The notes under the pieces were generated by a model that saw only the letters and a program-made list of their open reading frames with translations, did no database searches and was not told where the DNA came from. From assembly GCA_903873585.1 (NCBI GenBank), contig CAIQOV010000014.1, positions 1-64,000 of the forward strand: a DNA stretch of 64,000 nt. Reading direction: 5' to 3'. A program made the translations under genes and the position numbers. Below are positions 1 to 10,652 of the stretch, in pieces. The DNA is from an uncultured Rhodobacterales bacterium. GTDB taxonomy: Bacteria > Pseudomonadota > Alphaproteobacteria > Rhodobacterales > Rhodobacteraceae. The first letter of the stretch is position 1. The number at the start of each line of letters is the position of its first letter.

Positions 1-313
1 AATGAGACTTGAAGCCCTCAGTCTCTGACGGGCGGGTTGGACCGCAAACCTGCGTAAACGCCTTTAAAAGTCAATTTTCGCAATTATACTAGGGACTTCA
101 CTTCTCCCCGCCCAGAGAGTTCGCTGCCAGGACCTCTCCCTCCGCCAATACACCTTTCAAACAACTGCCCCCCTCAATTGAAAATATGCCCCGCGACGGC
201 ACCTCACCTAAGGGGGCGCCCCGCAATCGCGGGCGGCACAGGGCGCTCTTGTTGAAGGGGGACATTTCATCAAAGCGCTGCGATGGGTCGCAAATCCCAA
301 CGGCGCTTGCGGT

Positions 314-1831
314 CTATAATCCCGCCAGAAAGAGGTCGGCAGATTGGGTGATCTGTGCGCGCTGCTCTTGCGGCATTTTTGACAGGGTTACATAGGGCAG
401 CGACATGCGTGGGTTGGGCTTTAACGTCGCTTCGTTCTTTATCAGAAAATTCCAGTACAGATAGTTGAACGGGCACGCCTTGGGCCCCAGTTTAACCTTG
501 GGGTCAAAAGCACAGCCTTGGCAATAATCTGACATGCGGTCGATATAAGCGCCCGAAGCGGCATAGGGTTTCGATCCGATCCGGCCGCCGTCAGCGTGCA
601 AGACCATGCCGTGCACATTGGGCAATTCAACCCACTCGAAGGCGTCGGCATAGACGGCCAGATACCACGCTTCAATCTGCGCTGGTGCAATTGCGGCCAG
701 CAGCGCGAAGTTGCCCGTGACCATCAGGCGCTGGATGTGGTGGGCATAGGCATGGCGGCGCGTGGTGCCAATACATTCGGCCATGCAGCGCATCGGTGTT
801 TGCCCCGTCCAATACAACGCGGGCAGATCGCGGGTGGCGTTCAGGTGGTTTGTTTGGGCGTAGTCGGGCATTTCCGCCCAGTAGATGCCGCGCACAAACT
901 CGCGCCAGCCAAGGATCTGGCGGATAAAGCCCTCAACCGCGTTGATCGCGGCCGCGCCCGCGTGATAGGCCGCTTCGGCCCGCGCACAGACTTCGCGGGC
1001 GGTCAGCAGGCCGATGTTCAGATAAGGCGAGATCAGGCTGTGATACATGAAATCCTCGCCCGCCTTCATCGCGTCTTGATAATCGCCGAAGTTGGGCAGG
1101 CAGTCGGTGATAAAATGGTCTAGAGCGTGCACGGCATCGCCGCGTGTTACCGCCCAGCCGAAGGGTTCAAGATCGCCGAAGTGATGGCCGAAACGGGCAG
1201 CGACAAGGGTTAGCACATCGCGCGTGATGGCGTCGGGTACAAAGCGGCGGCGGGGCGGTGGGCGCAGGCCGCGCGGCAGGGCCTTGCGGTTGTCGGGGTC
1301 AAAGTTCCATTGCCCGCCTTCGGGGCCATCGTCGCGCATCAAAACACCGGTGCGGCGGCGCATCTCACGGTAAAAGAACTCCATCCGGCCCGTCTTGCGA
1401 GCCTTGGTCAGGGCGGCAAAATCTGACCGCGCGCAGAAAAAGCGGTCATCCTGCCGGATATCAAGTGCTGCCCCCGTTTCCCACGTTTGCATCATCTGGC
1501 GCACCCGCCATTCGCTTGGCTCGGTCACGATGATGGATGCGGGCCTGTGGCGCTGCACGGCGCGCGCCAGTTCCGTGCCAAGGTCTTGGCTGTTTTCCGC
1601 CGCATCCATTTGCACGTAATCAACCTTCACCCCCTCATCGCGGAGGGATTGGGCGAAATGGCGCATGGCTGACAGCACAAAAGCGATCTTTTGCGGGTGA
1701 TGGGGCACATTGCTGGCTTCGGCCGCGGCTTCAACCATCAAAACAACGTCTTGCGCGGGGTCAAGATCGGTCAAGGCTGACACATCACGGGTCAACTGGT
1801 CGCCAAGGATAAAGCGCAGATGGCGGGTCAT
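314..1831 (-). CDS. Cryptochrome/photolyase family protein (FeS-BCP / PhrB-CryB-like)
   Basis: 505-aa ORF beginning [21 protein letters not shown]-terminal cysteine-rich [28 protein letters not shown] typical of FeS-containing photolyase-related proteins. Confidence 0.93.
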   Translation of the reverse strand: MTRHLRFILGDQLTRDVSALTDLDPAQDVVLMVEAAAEASNVPHHPQKIAFVLSAMRHFAQSLRDEGVKVDYVQMDAAENSQDLGTELARAVQRHRPASIIVTEPSEWRVRQMMQTWETGAALDIRQDDRFFCARSDFAALTKARKTGRMEFFYREMRRRTGVLMRDDGPEGGQWNFDPDNRKALPRGLRPPPRRRFVPDAITRDVLTLVAARFGHHFGDLEPFGWAVTRGDAVHALDHFITDCLPNFGDYQDAMKAGEDFMYHSLISPYLNIGLLTAREVCARAEAAYHAGAAAINAVEGFIRQILGWREFVRGIYWAEMPDYAQTNHLNATRDLPALYWTGQTPMRCMAECIGTTRRHAYAHHIQRLMVTGNFALLAAIAPAQIEAWYLAVYADAFEWVELPNVHGMVLHADGGRIGSKPYAASGAYIDRMSDYCQGCAFDPKVKLGPKACPFNYLYWNFLIKNEATLKPNPRMSLPYVTLSKMPQEQRAQITQSADLFLAGL

Positions 1832-1995
1832 GGCTTGGCCCTTGCGGGGGCGGCTTTGCCCCCTGCGCGGCAGCGGTCAGAGCAATGGGTGACATTTTCC
1901 CAATCGCGCTGCCACTTTTTGCGCCATGTGAACGGCAAACCGCAGACCACGCAGGTCTTAAAGGGAAGGTCGGATTTCTTGCGCATCTTGGGCAT
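1828..1995 (-). CDS. DUF2256 domain-containing small zinc-finger-like protein (55 aa)
   Basis: Read by hand from the minus strand (below ORF-track cutoff): [55 protein letters not shown]; stop overlaps the photolyase start (ATGA). Confidence 0.88.
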   Translation of the reverse strand: MPKMRKKSDLPFKTCVVCGLPFTWRKKWQRDWENVTHCSDRCRAGGKAAPARAKP

Positions 1996-2125
1996 TGGTC
2001 GGTCCTGCGGCGTTCTGGTGCTAGGCTAGCTAGTGCAAGTTTCTTAAGCTGCCAGCCAATCCCTTGATATGGCAACTTTGCCTTGCGCGCTGCACCCGTC
2101 ATACTGCGCCAAACTGGAGGTGGCG

Positions 2126-2995
2126 ATGAACAGGCTTGGGCCAGAGCGGATGTTTCTAACGGTGGTCGAAACCGGCAGTTTTGCGGCGGCGGCGGCACGG
2201 TTGGGCACGGGATCGGGGCAGGCGTCAAAGCTGGTGGCGCGGCTAGAGGCTGACTTGGGCGTCAAACTGCTCAACCGCACCACGCGCGCCTTGTCTTTGA
2301 CCCAAGCAGGGCAAGCCTATGCCGACCGCCTGCGCACCTTGGTCGAAGCGTGGGACGATCTGCAAACCGAGGTGCAAAATGCCGCCGTCGCGCCGCGCGG
2401 GCTGATCCGGCTGACAGCGCCCTTAAGCTTTGGCACCACGCGCCTTGCGCCGCTGCTGGCCCGCTTTGCGACAGAGTTCCCCGAAATTGCGCTTGAGGTG
2501 CACTTTGCCGACCGCGTGGTGAATTTGGTGGAAGAGGGGTTTGATGCCGCCATCCGCGTTGGAACCCCCACTGACACAACCTTGACCGGACGTAAGCTGT
2601 GCACGGCGCGGGTGCTTGCGCTGGCCGCACCCGCCTACCTTACCACCCACGGCACGCCGCAGACGCCCCAAGATCTGGCCAACCACCCCTGCATCATCGA
2701 CCTGAACTTTCGCGAACCGCATCGCTGGCCCTTTCGCACGGGCAAGGTTGCTATCAGCGGGCGGCTGGCCTTTTCCAACGCCAGTGCCTGCCTTGCGGCG
2801 GCAGAGGCGGGATTGGGCATCGCATCAGTTCCCGATTTTGTGGCGGATGCGGCTTTGGCTGACGGGCGGGTTGTGGCGATCTTGACAGACTTTGATCCCC
2901 CGCCTTTGGGGGTTTTCGCCCTGTACCCGTCAGGCCGCCATTTGCCTGCCAAGGTCAGGGTGCTGGTGGATTTCATGGCAAAGGCTTTGCGATAA
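2126..2995 (+). CDS. LysR family transcriptional regulator
   Basis: N-terminal wHTH (MNRLGPERMFLTVVETGSFAAAAARLGTGSGQASKLVARLEADLGVKLLNRTTRALSLT) and LysR substrate domain; start moved from 2069. Confidence 0.93.
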   Translation: MNRLGPERMFLTVVETGSFAAAAARLGTGSGQASKLVARLEADLGVKLLNRTTRALSLTQAGQAYADRLRTLVEAWDDLQTEVQNAAVAPRGLIRLTAPLSFGTTRLAPLLARFATEFPEIALEVHFADRVVNLVEEGFDAAIRVGTPTDTTLTGRKLCTARVLALAAPAYLTTHGTPQTPQDLANHPCIIDLNFREPHRWPFRTGKVAISGRLAFSNASACLAAAEAGLGIASVPDFVADAALADGRVVAILTDFDPPPLGVFALYPSGRHLPAKVRVLVDFMAKALR

Positions 2996-3096
2996 CTTCC
3001 AAAACGGAAGCAATAACCTTCCTTGATGCCAGATTGCGGTGCGAAATGGAAAGGCGCAAATTGGCGTCAGTCAAGATCACTGAAAGGATCAGCGCC

Positions 3097-3510
3097 ATGA
3101 CCACCGTCACCACCAATATTCCGTCCAAGAATTCTGAAACCGCCGCCGCCTTGTTGCGCGTTGTCAACGGCGGGTTGTTCACCTTCCACGGCCTGTTCAA
3201 GGCCTTTGTCTTCACCTTTGCAGGCACCGCTGCCTATTTCCAATCTATCGGCCTGCCAAGCTTTTTGGCCTATCTGACCATCGCGGTTGAGGTTGTGGGC
3301 GGTCTGGCGCTGCTTGCGGGCTATAAGACACGCCTTGTGTCGCTGGTGATGATTCCGGTTCTGCTGGGCGCTGCGTATTTCGGCCACGGCGCGAATGGTT
3401 TTGTGTTTTCGAACCCCAATGGTGGGTGGGAATATCCCGCGTTCTGGGCGGTTGTGATGGCGGTTCAAGCGCTGCTTGGCGCTGGTGCCTACGCGGTTGA
3501 CAACCGTTAA
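3097..3510 (+). CDS. DoxX family membrane protein
   Basis: Four hydrophobic segments, VNGGLFTFHGLFKAF pattern; internal start MTTVTT preferred. Confidence 0.85.
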   Translation: MTTVTTNIPSKNSETAAALLRVVNGGLFTFHGLFKAFVFTFAGTAAYFQSIGLPSFLAYLTIAVEVVGGLALLAGYKTRLVSLVMIPVLLGAAYFGHGANGFVFSNPNGGWEYPAFWAVVMAVQALLGAGAYAVDNR

Positions 3511-3564
3511 CCTGCACTTGGGGCGATGCGCCATGTGCCGCCCCTTCCTTTTTCGGAGACTGCC

Positions 3565-4371
3565 ATGTCCACCGCCTCTGCCCCTGTTGAAATCGCCTCG
3601 ATCACGCTGACGGTTCATGATCTGCCCAAGGTCGCCGCCTATTACGAAAAGCTTCTTGGCCTGCACCGGCTTTCCAGCGACGCGTCCGTGGTGCGCTTGG
3701 GGCTGGGAAGTGAGGTGCTGATCGAATTGCGCGCCGACAAAGCCGCCCGCCGCAGCGACCCGCGCGAGGCGGGGTTGTTTCACACCGCGTTCCTGATGCC
3801 CACGCGGGCGGCTTTGGGATCGTGGCTGATCCATACGGCTGACAGCAAGATCCAACTGCAAGGCGCATCTGACCATCTGGTGTCCGAAGCGATTTATCTC
3901 GCTGATCCCGAAGGCAACGGGATCGAGGTCTATGCCGACCGCCCCCGTGTGGCTTGGTACAACAAAGACGGCAGCATCAAGATGGCGACCGAGGGGCTTG
4001 ATCTGAACGATGTCGCCCGTGCGGCCCAAAAGCCCTATGCCAGCGCCCCTGATGGGCTGACGATCGGCCACGTTCACCTGCAAGTCGGCAATGTGGGCGA
4101 GGCGGAAAAGTTCTACCGTGACATCATAGGCATGCCCGTCACCTCGCATTATCCGGGTGCGGCCTTTTATGGATCGGGCGGGTATCACCACCACATCGCC
4201 ACCAACATCTGGAACAGCCGCAACGCCAAAGCGCGGGCCTTTCCCGCGACCGGCCTTGCCGAAGTGACGCTGCGGGCTGACGCGGGCGATTATGCCGCAA
4301 TTGTGGCGCGGGGCGGATCGGATCGTCTGACAGACCCTTGGGGCACGCCGATTGCCGTGGTCAGGAAATAA
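3565..4371 (+). CDS. VOC family protein (glyoxalase/extradiol dioxygenase, CatE-like)
   Basis: Two VOC repeats: ITLTVHDLPKVAAYYEKLLGL and IGHVHLQVGNVGEAEKFYRDIIGM. Confidence 0.9.
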   Translation: MSTASAPVEIASITLTVHDLPKVAAYYEKLLGLHRLSSDASVVRLGLGSEVLIELRADKAARRSDPREAGLFHTAFLMPTRAALGSWLIHTADSKIQLQGASDHLVSEAIYLADPEGNGIEVYADRPRVAWYNKDGSIKMATEGLDLNDVARAAQKPYASAPDGLTIGHVHLQVGNVGEAEKFYRDIIGMPVTSHYPGAAFYGSGGYHHHIATNIWNSRNAKARAFPATGLAEVTLRADAGDYAAIVARGGSDRLTDPWGTPIAVVRK

Positions 4372-4372
4372 C

Positions 4373-5311
4373 ATGCTGATCAACGGAATATGGCAAGAAG
4401 ACTGGCAACCGGTTCAAGCCAAAGACGAAAAGGGCGGCTTTGTGCGCCAAACTTCCAGCTTTCGCAACTGGGTCACATCTGACGGCAGCAGCGCCTTTGC
4501 GGCCACGGCGGGGCGGTATCATCTGTATGTCGCGCTGATCTGCCCTTGGGCCAGCCGCACGCTGATGGCGCGCAAGCTGAAAGGGTTGGAAAGCGTGGTG
4601 TCGATGTCCATCGTCGAACCGGCCCTAACCCCGCAGGGCTGGCGCTTTGGCACCTATCCGGCGGCCACGCTGGATGAGGTGAACGGCGCGACCTATCTGC
4701 ACCAGCTTTACACCGCCGCCGACCCCGCCTTTACGGGCCGCGCGACCGTGCCCGCGTTGTGGGATAAGCAGACCAAAACCATCGTTTCCAACGAATCCGC
4801 CGATATCGTGCGGATGTTCAACGCGGGCTTTGGCACACTTGCCTCTGGCCCCGATCTGTACCCCGCCGATCTGGCGACCGAGATCGACGCCCTGAACGAT
4901 GTGATCTATGCGGGCCTGAACAACGGCGTTTACCGCGCTGGCTTTGCCACCACTCAACTGGCCTATGACGAGGCTTTTGCCGCTGTATTTGCCACGCTGG
5001 ATTTGCTCGAAGCCCGCCTGTCTGACCAGCGCCCCTATCTGCTTGGCGCGTGCTTCACCGAAACCGACATTCGCACCTTTGTCAGCCTTGTGCGGTTTGA
5101 TGCCGCCTATCATGGGGCGTTCAAATGCAACCTGCGCCGGATTGTCGATTACCCGCATCTGCAAGCCTATCTGGAAAGGGTCTATGCCCTTCCCGATGTG
5201 GCCGCGACGGTGAACATTGACCATATCAAACAGGGCTATTATTCGATCAAAACGCTTAACCCCAACGGCATCGTGCCGGTCGGACCCGATCTGCCTTGGG
5301 TGAAAGCATGA
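4373..5311 (+). CDS. Glutathione S-transferase family protein (glutathionyl-hydroquinone reductase-like)
   Basis: CPWASRTLMARKLKGLE motif and NNGVYRAGFATTQLAYDEAF typical of Xi-class GST/YqjG. Confidence 0.92.
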   Translation: MLINGIWQEDWQPVQAKDEKGGFVRQTSSFRNWVTSDGSSAFAATAGRYHLYVALICPWASRTLMARKLKGLESVVSMSIVEPALTPQGWRFGTYPAATLDEVNGATYLHQLYTAADPAFTGRATVPALWDKQTKTIVSNESADIVRMFNAGFGTLASGPDLYPADLATEIDALNDVIYAGLNNGVYRAGFATTQLAYDEAFAAVFATLDLLEARLSDQRPYLLGACFTETDIRTFVSLVRFDAAYHGAFKCNLRRIVDYPHLQAYLERVYALPDVAATVNIDHIKQGYYSIKTLNPNGIVPVGPDLPWVKA

Positions 5312-5886
5312 CAACGCTTGTGTTGATGCTGCACGGTGTCGGGTCAAACGGTGCGGATCTTGCAGGGTTGGTGCGGTATTTTCAGCCTGTCGTGCCAGAC
5401 AGCGTTTTTGAATCCCCCGATGCGCCGCATGTGTTCGGCACATCGGGAAACGCGCGGCAGTGGTTTTCGGTTTCAGGCATCACAGAAGCCAACCGCCCTG
5501 CAAGGGTCGTGGCGGCGCGGGCGGGGCTGGATGCGCTGATTGACGCAAGCGTGGCGCAGACCAAGGCGCGCGACGTGGTTCTGATCGGGTTCAGTCAAGG
5601 CGCTATTATGGCGCTTGATGCCTTGGCCCGTGGCAAGGTGGCAAAGGTGGTGGCATTTGCCGGACGATTGGCCTTTGACGGCACCCCGACCCCAGCCCTC
5701 AAAGCCCGCGCCCTTTTGATCGGCGGCACGGCTGATCAAGTCATGCCGCACCACTTCAGCTCCGAGGCGGGGGCAAGGCTTGCTGCGGCAGGCGTCAAAA
5801 CCCAAGTCGTGAGTCTTCCTGACGTTGCGCATACGATCACGGCCCAAGGCATCACCCTTGCGCAGGGGTTTCTGGCCAAGGATTGA
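5308..5886 (+). CDS. Alpha/beta hydrolase, phospholipase/carboxylesterase family
   Basis: MLHGVGSNGADL and GFSQGA nucleophile elbow; C-terminal DVAHTI; ATGA overlap with upstream gene. Confidence 0.85.
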   Translation: MTTLVLMLHGVGSNGADLAGLVRYFQPVVPDSVFESPDAPHVFGTSGNARQWFSVSGITEANRPARVVAARAGLDALIDASVAQTKARDVVLIGFSQGAIMALDALARGKVAKVVAFAGRLAFDGTPTPALKARALLIGGTADQVMPHHFSSEAGARLAAAGVKTQVVSLPDVAHTITAQGITLAQGFLAKD

Positions 5887-6131
5887 TTCCCCTTTGCCCA
5901 AGCCCTGCCTGCGACCCATCGCGCGGATGCGTGACTTCGGTCGCCTTGCACAGTGCGCAACCTATCTTATGGCCGATTTTTTCGGCGAGCCTAACTGCGC
6001 CTTGCAGTCGCGGCCAATAAACCTTGGCAATACACTTTTAATCTTGATCAAAGCCATGAAAAACCCTGAACTTTCCTGCCTTTCGGCAAGCGAGTTCAAT
6101 GACTTAGCTTAATTTTGTGATTTTGCCGAAA

Positions 6132-6206
6132 TGGCAGCCCGTAGGGGAGTCGAACCCCTCTTACCTGGTTGAAAACCAGGTGTCCTAACCGATAGACGAA
6201 CGGGCC
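6132..6206 (-). tRNA. tRNA-Glu (TTC anticodon)
   Basis: Reverse complement GGCCCGTTCGTCTATCGGTTAGGACACCTGGTTTTCAACCAGGTAAGAGGGGTTCGACTCCCCTACGGGCTGCCA folds as a cloverleaf; encoded CCA. Confidence 0.96.
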
Positions 6207-6266
6207 ACTGTCGGTGAGGGGCTGTCTAATCAAGGTCTTCGCGGGGCGCAAGAGGAAATTTTCATC

Positions 6267-8003
6267 TTATGCAAAGGCCGCGTCTTCCAATCGGAATTGT
6301 GGTTTTGACTTGCCGTTCCAATGGTTGATCTCCAAGCGTCCCGCCAGATGCAGGTGGCGGTGGCCGGCCCCTTCCAACGCATCGCCAAGCGGCGTGTCAA
6401 AGGCGTTGAACAACACGCCGTCCACCCGCGCGCCAAGGCTATCGCCAAAGGTCACGCGCAGATGGCCCGTGCCCATGCGGCGGGTGGTGACGCTTTGGTC
6501 GGCAAAGGCAAAGCGCGGGGCAGGCGAGGATGCGCCAAATGGCCCTGCCTGTTCGATCTGTTCGATCAGCTCGACCGTGGCGGCGGTGGGCATCAAAAGC
6601 GCTGTGATGTCCAGATCACCCGCCCCTTGCGTGCCCGCCCCTTGGCGCGCCAACAGCGCCTCTAGCCGCTGCATGGCGGGCAACAGTTGCGCGCGCGTCA
6701 GCGTTAGGCCCGCGGCCATCTTATGCCCGCCGCCTTTCACAATCAGCCCTTCGGCCGCAAGGCGCTGGATGGCGGACCCCAGATCAACCCCCGTCACCGA
6801 GCGGGCCGAGCCTTTGCCAATATCGCCTTCAAACCCGATCACCACGGCGGGTTTGTGCAGCGCCTCTTTCACACGGGCGGCGACGATGCCGACCACGCCG
6901 GGGTGCCAGCCATCTTCGGCGGCCCATGCCAGCGCGCCTTGGGTTCCGTGCGCGTCAACCTGTGCAAGGGCAAGTTCGCGCACCTGCGCCTCGATCTCGC
7001 GCCGTTCGGTGTTGAGCGTTTCCAGCCGCGCGGCCAAGGCTGCGGCCTCGCTCTCTTGATCGGTGGCAAGCAGGCGCGCGCCCAGATCGGCTTGGCCGAT
7101 GCGCCCGCCCGCATTGATGCGCGGCCCCAGCACAAAGCCCAAGGCATAAGAGGTGGGGGCCTGATCCAGCCGCGCACAATCAGCCAGCGCGCGCAGGCCA
7201 ACACGGTCACGCCGCGCCATCACCTTAAGACCCTGCCGCACAAAGGCGCGGTTCACACCGATCAGGGGTGCCACATCGGCCACGGTGGCAAGGGCGACCA
7301 AATCCAGCAGCGCCATCAAATCCGGCCCTTGCTGGCCCTGCGCTTTTAGGCGGCGGTTGGCTTCCACCAAGGTCAAAAACACAACCGAGGCGGCGCACAA
7401 ATGCGCCAGATCGCCGCTTTCATCCTGTCGGTTCGGGTTCACCACGGCAAAAGCCTGCGGCAGGGTTTCGCTGCCCAAGTGGTGATCTAGCACGATAACA
7501 TCGCAACGGGCCGCGGCAATGGGTTCGTGGCTAAGCGTGCCACAATCGACGCATAAGATCAGATCATGTGCCGCGCCAAGAGACGCCATAGCGGGCACGT
7601 TGGGGCCATAGCCTTCGTCAATCCGGTCGGGGATGTACAGCGTGGGCGTCAGCCCAAAGTGCCGCAGCCACACGATCAGCAGGGCCGCTGACGATCCGCC
7701 GTCCACGTCATAATCGGCAAAGATCGCAATGCGTTGGCGCAAAGTGATCGCCTGCAACAGACGCACCGCCGCCCGTTCCATATCGCGCAGCGACAAGGGG
7801 TCGGGCAGCAAGTCACGCAACGCTGGCGACAGATAAGCGCCAGCCCCTTCGGGCGACACACCGCGCAACACCAGCGTCTGGCACAGGGCGGCGGGCAGGC
7901 GGGTGATTTGGCCCATAGCCTCGGCCAACCGCGCGGCCTGTGGTGCCGGGCCCGACCAGCGCCGCCCGGTGAGGGAGAGATCGACGTTCAAAAATGCGCT
8001 CAT
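6267..8003 (-). CDS. recJ: Single-stranded-DNA-specific exonuclease RecJ
   Basis: DHH motifs (FADYDVDGGSSAALL, DHHLG, GGRIGQADLGARLL, GGGHKMAAG); start moved to MSAFLNVDLS. Confidence 0.96.
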   Translation of the reverse strand: MSAFLNVDLSLTGRRWSGPAPQAARLAEAMGQITRLPAALCQTLVLRGVSPEGAGAYLSPALRDLLPDPLSLRDMERAAVRLLQAITLRQRIAIFADYDVDGGSSAALLIVWLRHFGLTPTLYIPDRIDEGYGPNVPAMASLGAAHDLILCVDCGTLSHEPIAAARCDVIVLDHHLGSETLPQAFAVVNPNRQDESGDLAHLCAASVVFLTLVEANRRLKAQGQQGPDLMALLDLVALATVADVAPLIGVNRAFVRQGLKVMARRDRVGLRALADCARLDQAPTSYALGFVLGPRINAGGRIGQADLGARLLATDQESEAAALAARLETLNTERREIEAQVRELALAQVDAHGTQGALAWAAEDGWHPGVVGIVAARVKEALHKPAVVIGFEGDIGKGSARSVTGVDLGSAIQRLAAEGLIVKGGGHKMAAGLTLTRAQLLPAMQRLEALLARQGAGTQGAGDLDITALLMPTAATVELIEQIEQAGPFGASSPAPRFAFADQSVTTRRMGTGHLRVTFGDSLGARVDGVLFNAFDTPLGDALEGAGHRHLHLAGRLEINHWNGKSKPQFRLEDAAFA

Positions 8004-8090
8004 ATCGCAGGGATGCCGCAAAGTGCTGGGGGGCGCAAGGGTGGGGGCGGGGCACTTTGCCAAAGTGCTTGCACGCCTGTCGGTGCCGGT

Positions 8091-8852
8091 TCAGAAATAG
8101 CGATAAAACGCCAGTCCGGTCAGCCCGCTGGCCCAGATCAAAATCGCCAGACGCACCCAAGCCGCTGGCAGGCGTTTGGCGATGCGCACCGCGATAAATC
8201 CGCCCGCCACCGCCCCCGCCATCATGATCAGCGATGGCACCCATCGGATCAATCCAGAGTGAATAAAGATCGCAATCGCCACCAAGCTTGACAGGCTGGT
8301 GGTGATATTGCGCACCGCATTGCCTTGGTGCAGCGTCATTTGCGAAAAAATGCCGTAGATGGCGAATAAGATAATCCCCATGCCAAGGCCGAAATAGCCA
8401 CTGTAGATGTAAACGCAAAACTCTAGCGTCAGTTGCAGCCATGCCCATTGGCTGCGCTCAAAATGCGGATAGGTTTCGATCTTGGCCTTTACGCGCGGCC
8501 CTAGGGCAAAGCTGGTGGTGGCAAACAGCAACAACCAAGGCACCGCCGTTTGGAACGAGGCTTGGCCCGTCAGCGTTAAGATCAACGATCCGATCAACCC
8601 GCCCGTGGCTGCCATCACAAGCCTTAGCCCCAGATGTTTTTGCACGGATTTCAGCTCTTGGCGGTAAAGATAGGTGCCCACCAGATTGGCCGGCAAAACC
8701 GCCACAAAGTTAGAAGCGTTGGCCTCGATCTCTGTCATCCCTGCCGCCATAAGCAGCGGAAAGGTCATAAACCCCGCGCCACCGACGATCACATTGATGA
8801 TCCCCGCCATCAGGCCGCCGCAAAACAGCAAGATGATTTCGCCTAAGCCCAT
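8091..8852 (-). CDS. Sulfite exporter TauE/SafE family protein
   Basis: Multi-TM protein with GLINVIVGGAGFMTFPLL-type repeat and GYFGLGMGIIL second repeat. Confidence 0.9.
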   Translation of the reverse strand: MGLGEIILLFCGGLMAGIINVIVGGAGFMTFPLLMAAGMTEIEANASNFVAVLPANLVGTYLYRQELKSVQKHLGLRLVMAATGGLIGSLILTLTGQASFQTAVPWLLLFATTSFALGPRVKAKIETYPHFERSQWAWLQLTLEFCVYIYSGYFGLGMGIILFAIYGIFSQMTLHQGNAVRNITTSLSSLVAIAIFIHSGLIRWVPSLIMMAGAVAGGFIAVRIAKRLPAAWVRLAILIWASGLTGLAFYRYF

Positions 8853-8983
8853 GATCGCCCCTTAGATGCCCGCGCGCACCATGAAAGCGTCCGAGGGCGT
8901 GCGCAAGGGCTGGGATGCCCTTTGCAAAAGCTGTCCGGCAGGGTCTATTACGGCGCAACATTCGCGATTCCAAAGGGGCTGTC

Positions 8984-10645
8984 ATGACCACCACCGACCT
9001 GTTGCGCAAAGCGCCCTTTGGCTTGGACCAAGCGGCGATGGATTGGGTGGTTGCCACCAAGGCCCAAATGACGCTGGCCGAAAAGATCGGGCAGTTGTTT
9101 GTCTTTCATTCGATGGGCCAAGACCCTGATGAGTTGGCGCGGTTGGCCCAACTGAAACCTGCGGGCATCACGCGCAATTTCTCGGCCGATGTGGCCTATG
9201 AGGCGCAGTTCATCGACACCCTACAGGCTACGGCCAAAGTGCCCCTGTTCATCTCGGCCGATCTTGAGGGCAGCCGGATGTCTTTGCCCCTTGGCACCGA
9301 AGTGCCCAATCCGCTGGCACTGGCTGCGGTGAATGATGTGCAAGCCAGCCGCACCATCGCCCGCATCATGGCGCAAGAGGCGCGGGCCATCGGGATCAAC
9401 TGGTCGTTCACGCCGGTGATTGACATCAACCACGCCTTTCGCAGCGCCATTGTCGCAACGCGCGGCTTTGGGTCGTCGGTTGATGCGATTGAAGCGCAAG
9501 CCCTTGCCCAGATTGATGAATTTCAGTCAGTAGGCGTTGCAGCCACCGTCAAACATTGGCCCGGTGAAGGCTATGACGACCGTGATCAGCATTTGGTCAC
9601 CACGATCAACCCGCTGTCGATGCCCGAATGGGAGGCGCATTTTGGCCGCCTTTACCGTGCCGCCATTGCCCAAGGGGTCATGTCGGTTATGTCGGCGCAT
9701 ATCGCCTTGCCCGCCTTCATTCTGGCGCAAAACCCTGATGCCGGGGTCGAGGCGTATCGCCCCGCCGCCGTGTCGCGGGCGCTAAACCTTGATCTTTTGC
9801 GCGGGCAGTTGGGCTTTAACGGGCTGATTGTGTCGGATGCCACACCGATGGCGGGCTTTGGCTCTTGGGCGTCGCGCGATGAAATGTTGCCTGAAGTGAT
9901 CGAAAACGGCTGCGACATCATCTTGTTTTCGCGCGATGCGGCGGCGGATGTGGCGTTGATTACGGCAGCGGTCAGTGATGGGCGCATCAGCGCTGCGCGG
10001 CTGGATGAAGCCTTGACGCGCATATTGGGGCTAAAGGCTTGGGCGGGGCTGCACAAAGGCGCGCCTAAGGTGAACAAGGCCGCATTGGCGCGGGCTGAAA
10101 ATGCGGTGGCCGCACAGGAAATCACCCAACGCGCGCCGACCTTGGTGAAGGATGTGCAGGGGCTGTTGCCGCTGTCGGTTGCCAAGCACAAGCGGGTCTT
10201 GGTGGTGACGTCGGGCATCGTGGTGCCCTTCTTCCCCCAGCCCATCCCGTTTGATCTGCCCGATATGCTGCAAGCCGAAGGCTTTGAGGTGACGCTGCAC
10301 ACCGCAGGCACACAGCCTTCGGCTAAGGATTACGACCTGATGATCTATCTTTTCGGCGAAGAAACCCTGCTAACGCGGGGGCGGATCTTCCTTGATTGGC
10401 TTAAGATCACCGGCAATTTTGGTGCAGCTATGGCGCGCCATTGGCATGAGATTCCAACCCTGATGGTGTCGTTTGGCTATCCCTACTACCTTTATGATGC
10501 CCCCCGCGCGCCGACTTACGTGAACGCCTATGCCACGATGCCCACGATGCAGCGCGCCGTGGTCGAGTGTTTGTTGGGCCGCAAGCCGTGGAACACGCAT
10601 AGCCCCGTCGATGCGTTTTGCGGCCTGCCTGACGCGCGGTATTAA
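8984..10645 (+). CDS. Glycoside hydrolase family 3 protein (beta-N-acetylhexosaminidase-like)
   Basis: KHWPGEGYDDRDQH and GLIVSDATPMAGF motifs of GH3 N-terminal domain. Confidence 0.9.
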   Translation: MTTTDLLRKAPFGLDQAAMDWVVATKAQMTLAEKIGQLFVFHSMGQDPDELARLAQLKPAGITRNFSADVAYEAQFIDTLQATAKVPLFISADLEGSRMSLPLGTEVPNPLALAAVNDVQASRTIARIMAQEARAIGINWSFTPVIDINHAFRSAIVATRGFGSSVDAIEAQALAQIDEFQSVGVAATVKHWPGEGYDDRDQHLVTTINPLSMPEWEAHFGRLYRAAIAQGVMSVMSAHIALPAFILAQNPDAGVEAYRPAAVSRALNLDLLRGQLGFNGLIVSDATPMAGFGSWASRDEMLPEVIENGCDIILFSRDAAADVALITAAVSDGRISAARLDEALTRILGLKAWAGLHKGAPKVNKAALARAENAVAAQEITQRAPTLVKDVQGLLPLSVAKHKRVLVVTSGIVVPFFPQPIPFDLPDMLQAEGFEVTLHTAGTQPSAKDYDLMIYLFGEETLLTRGRIFLDWLKITGNFGAAMARHWHEIPTLMVSFGYPYYLYDAPRAPTYVNAYATMPTMQRAVVECLLGRKPWNTHSPVDAFCGLPDARY

Positions 10646-10652
10646 GGGGGCG

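Noticed and set aside
220-233. CCCGC-AATC-GCGGG hairpin near the left edge
   Set aside because: Short stem in GC-rich DNA with no T-run; could be chance
3067-4383. 438-aa minus-strand ORF
   Set aside because: Antisense to the DoxX and VOC genes, low-complexity basic composition typical of GC-rich shadow ORFs
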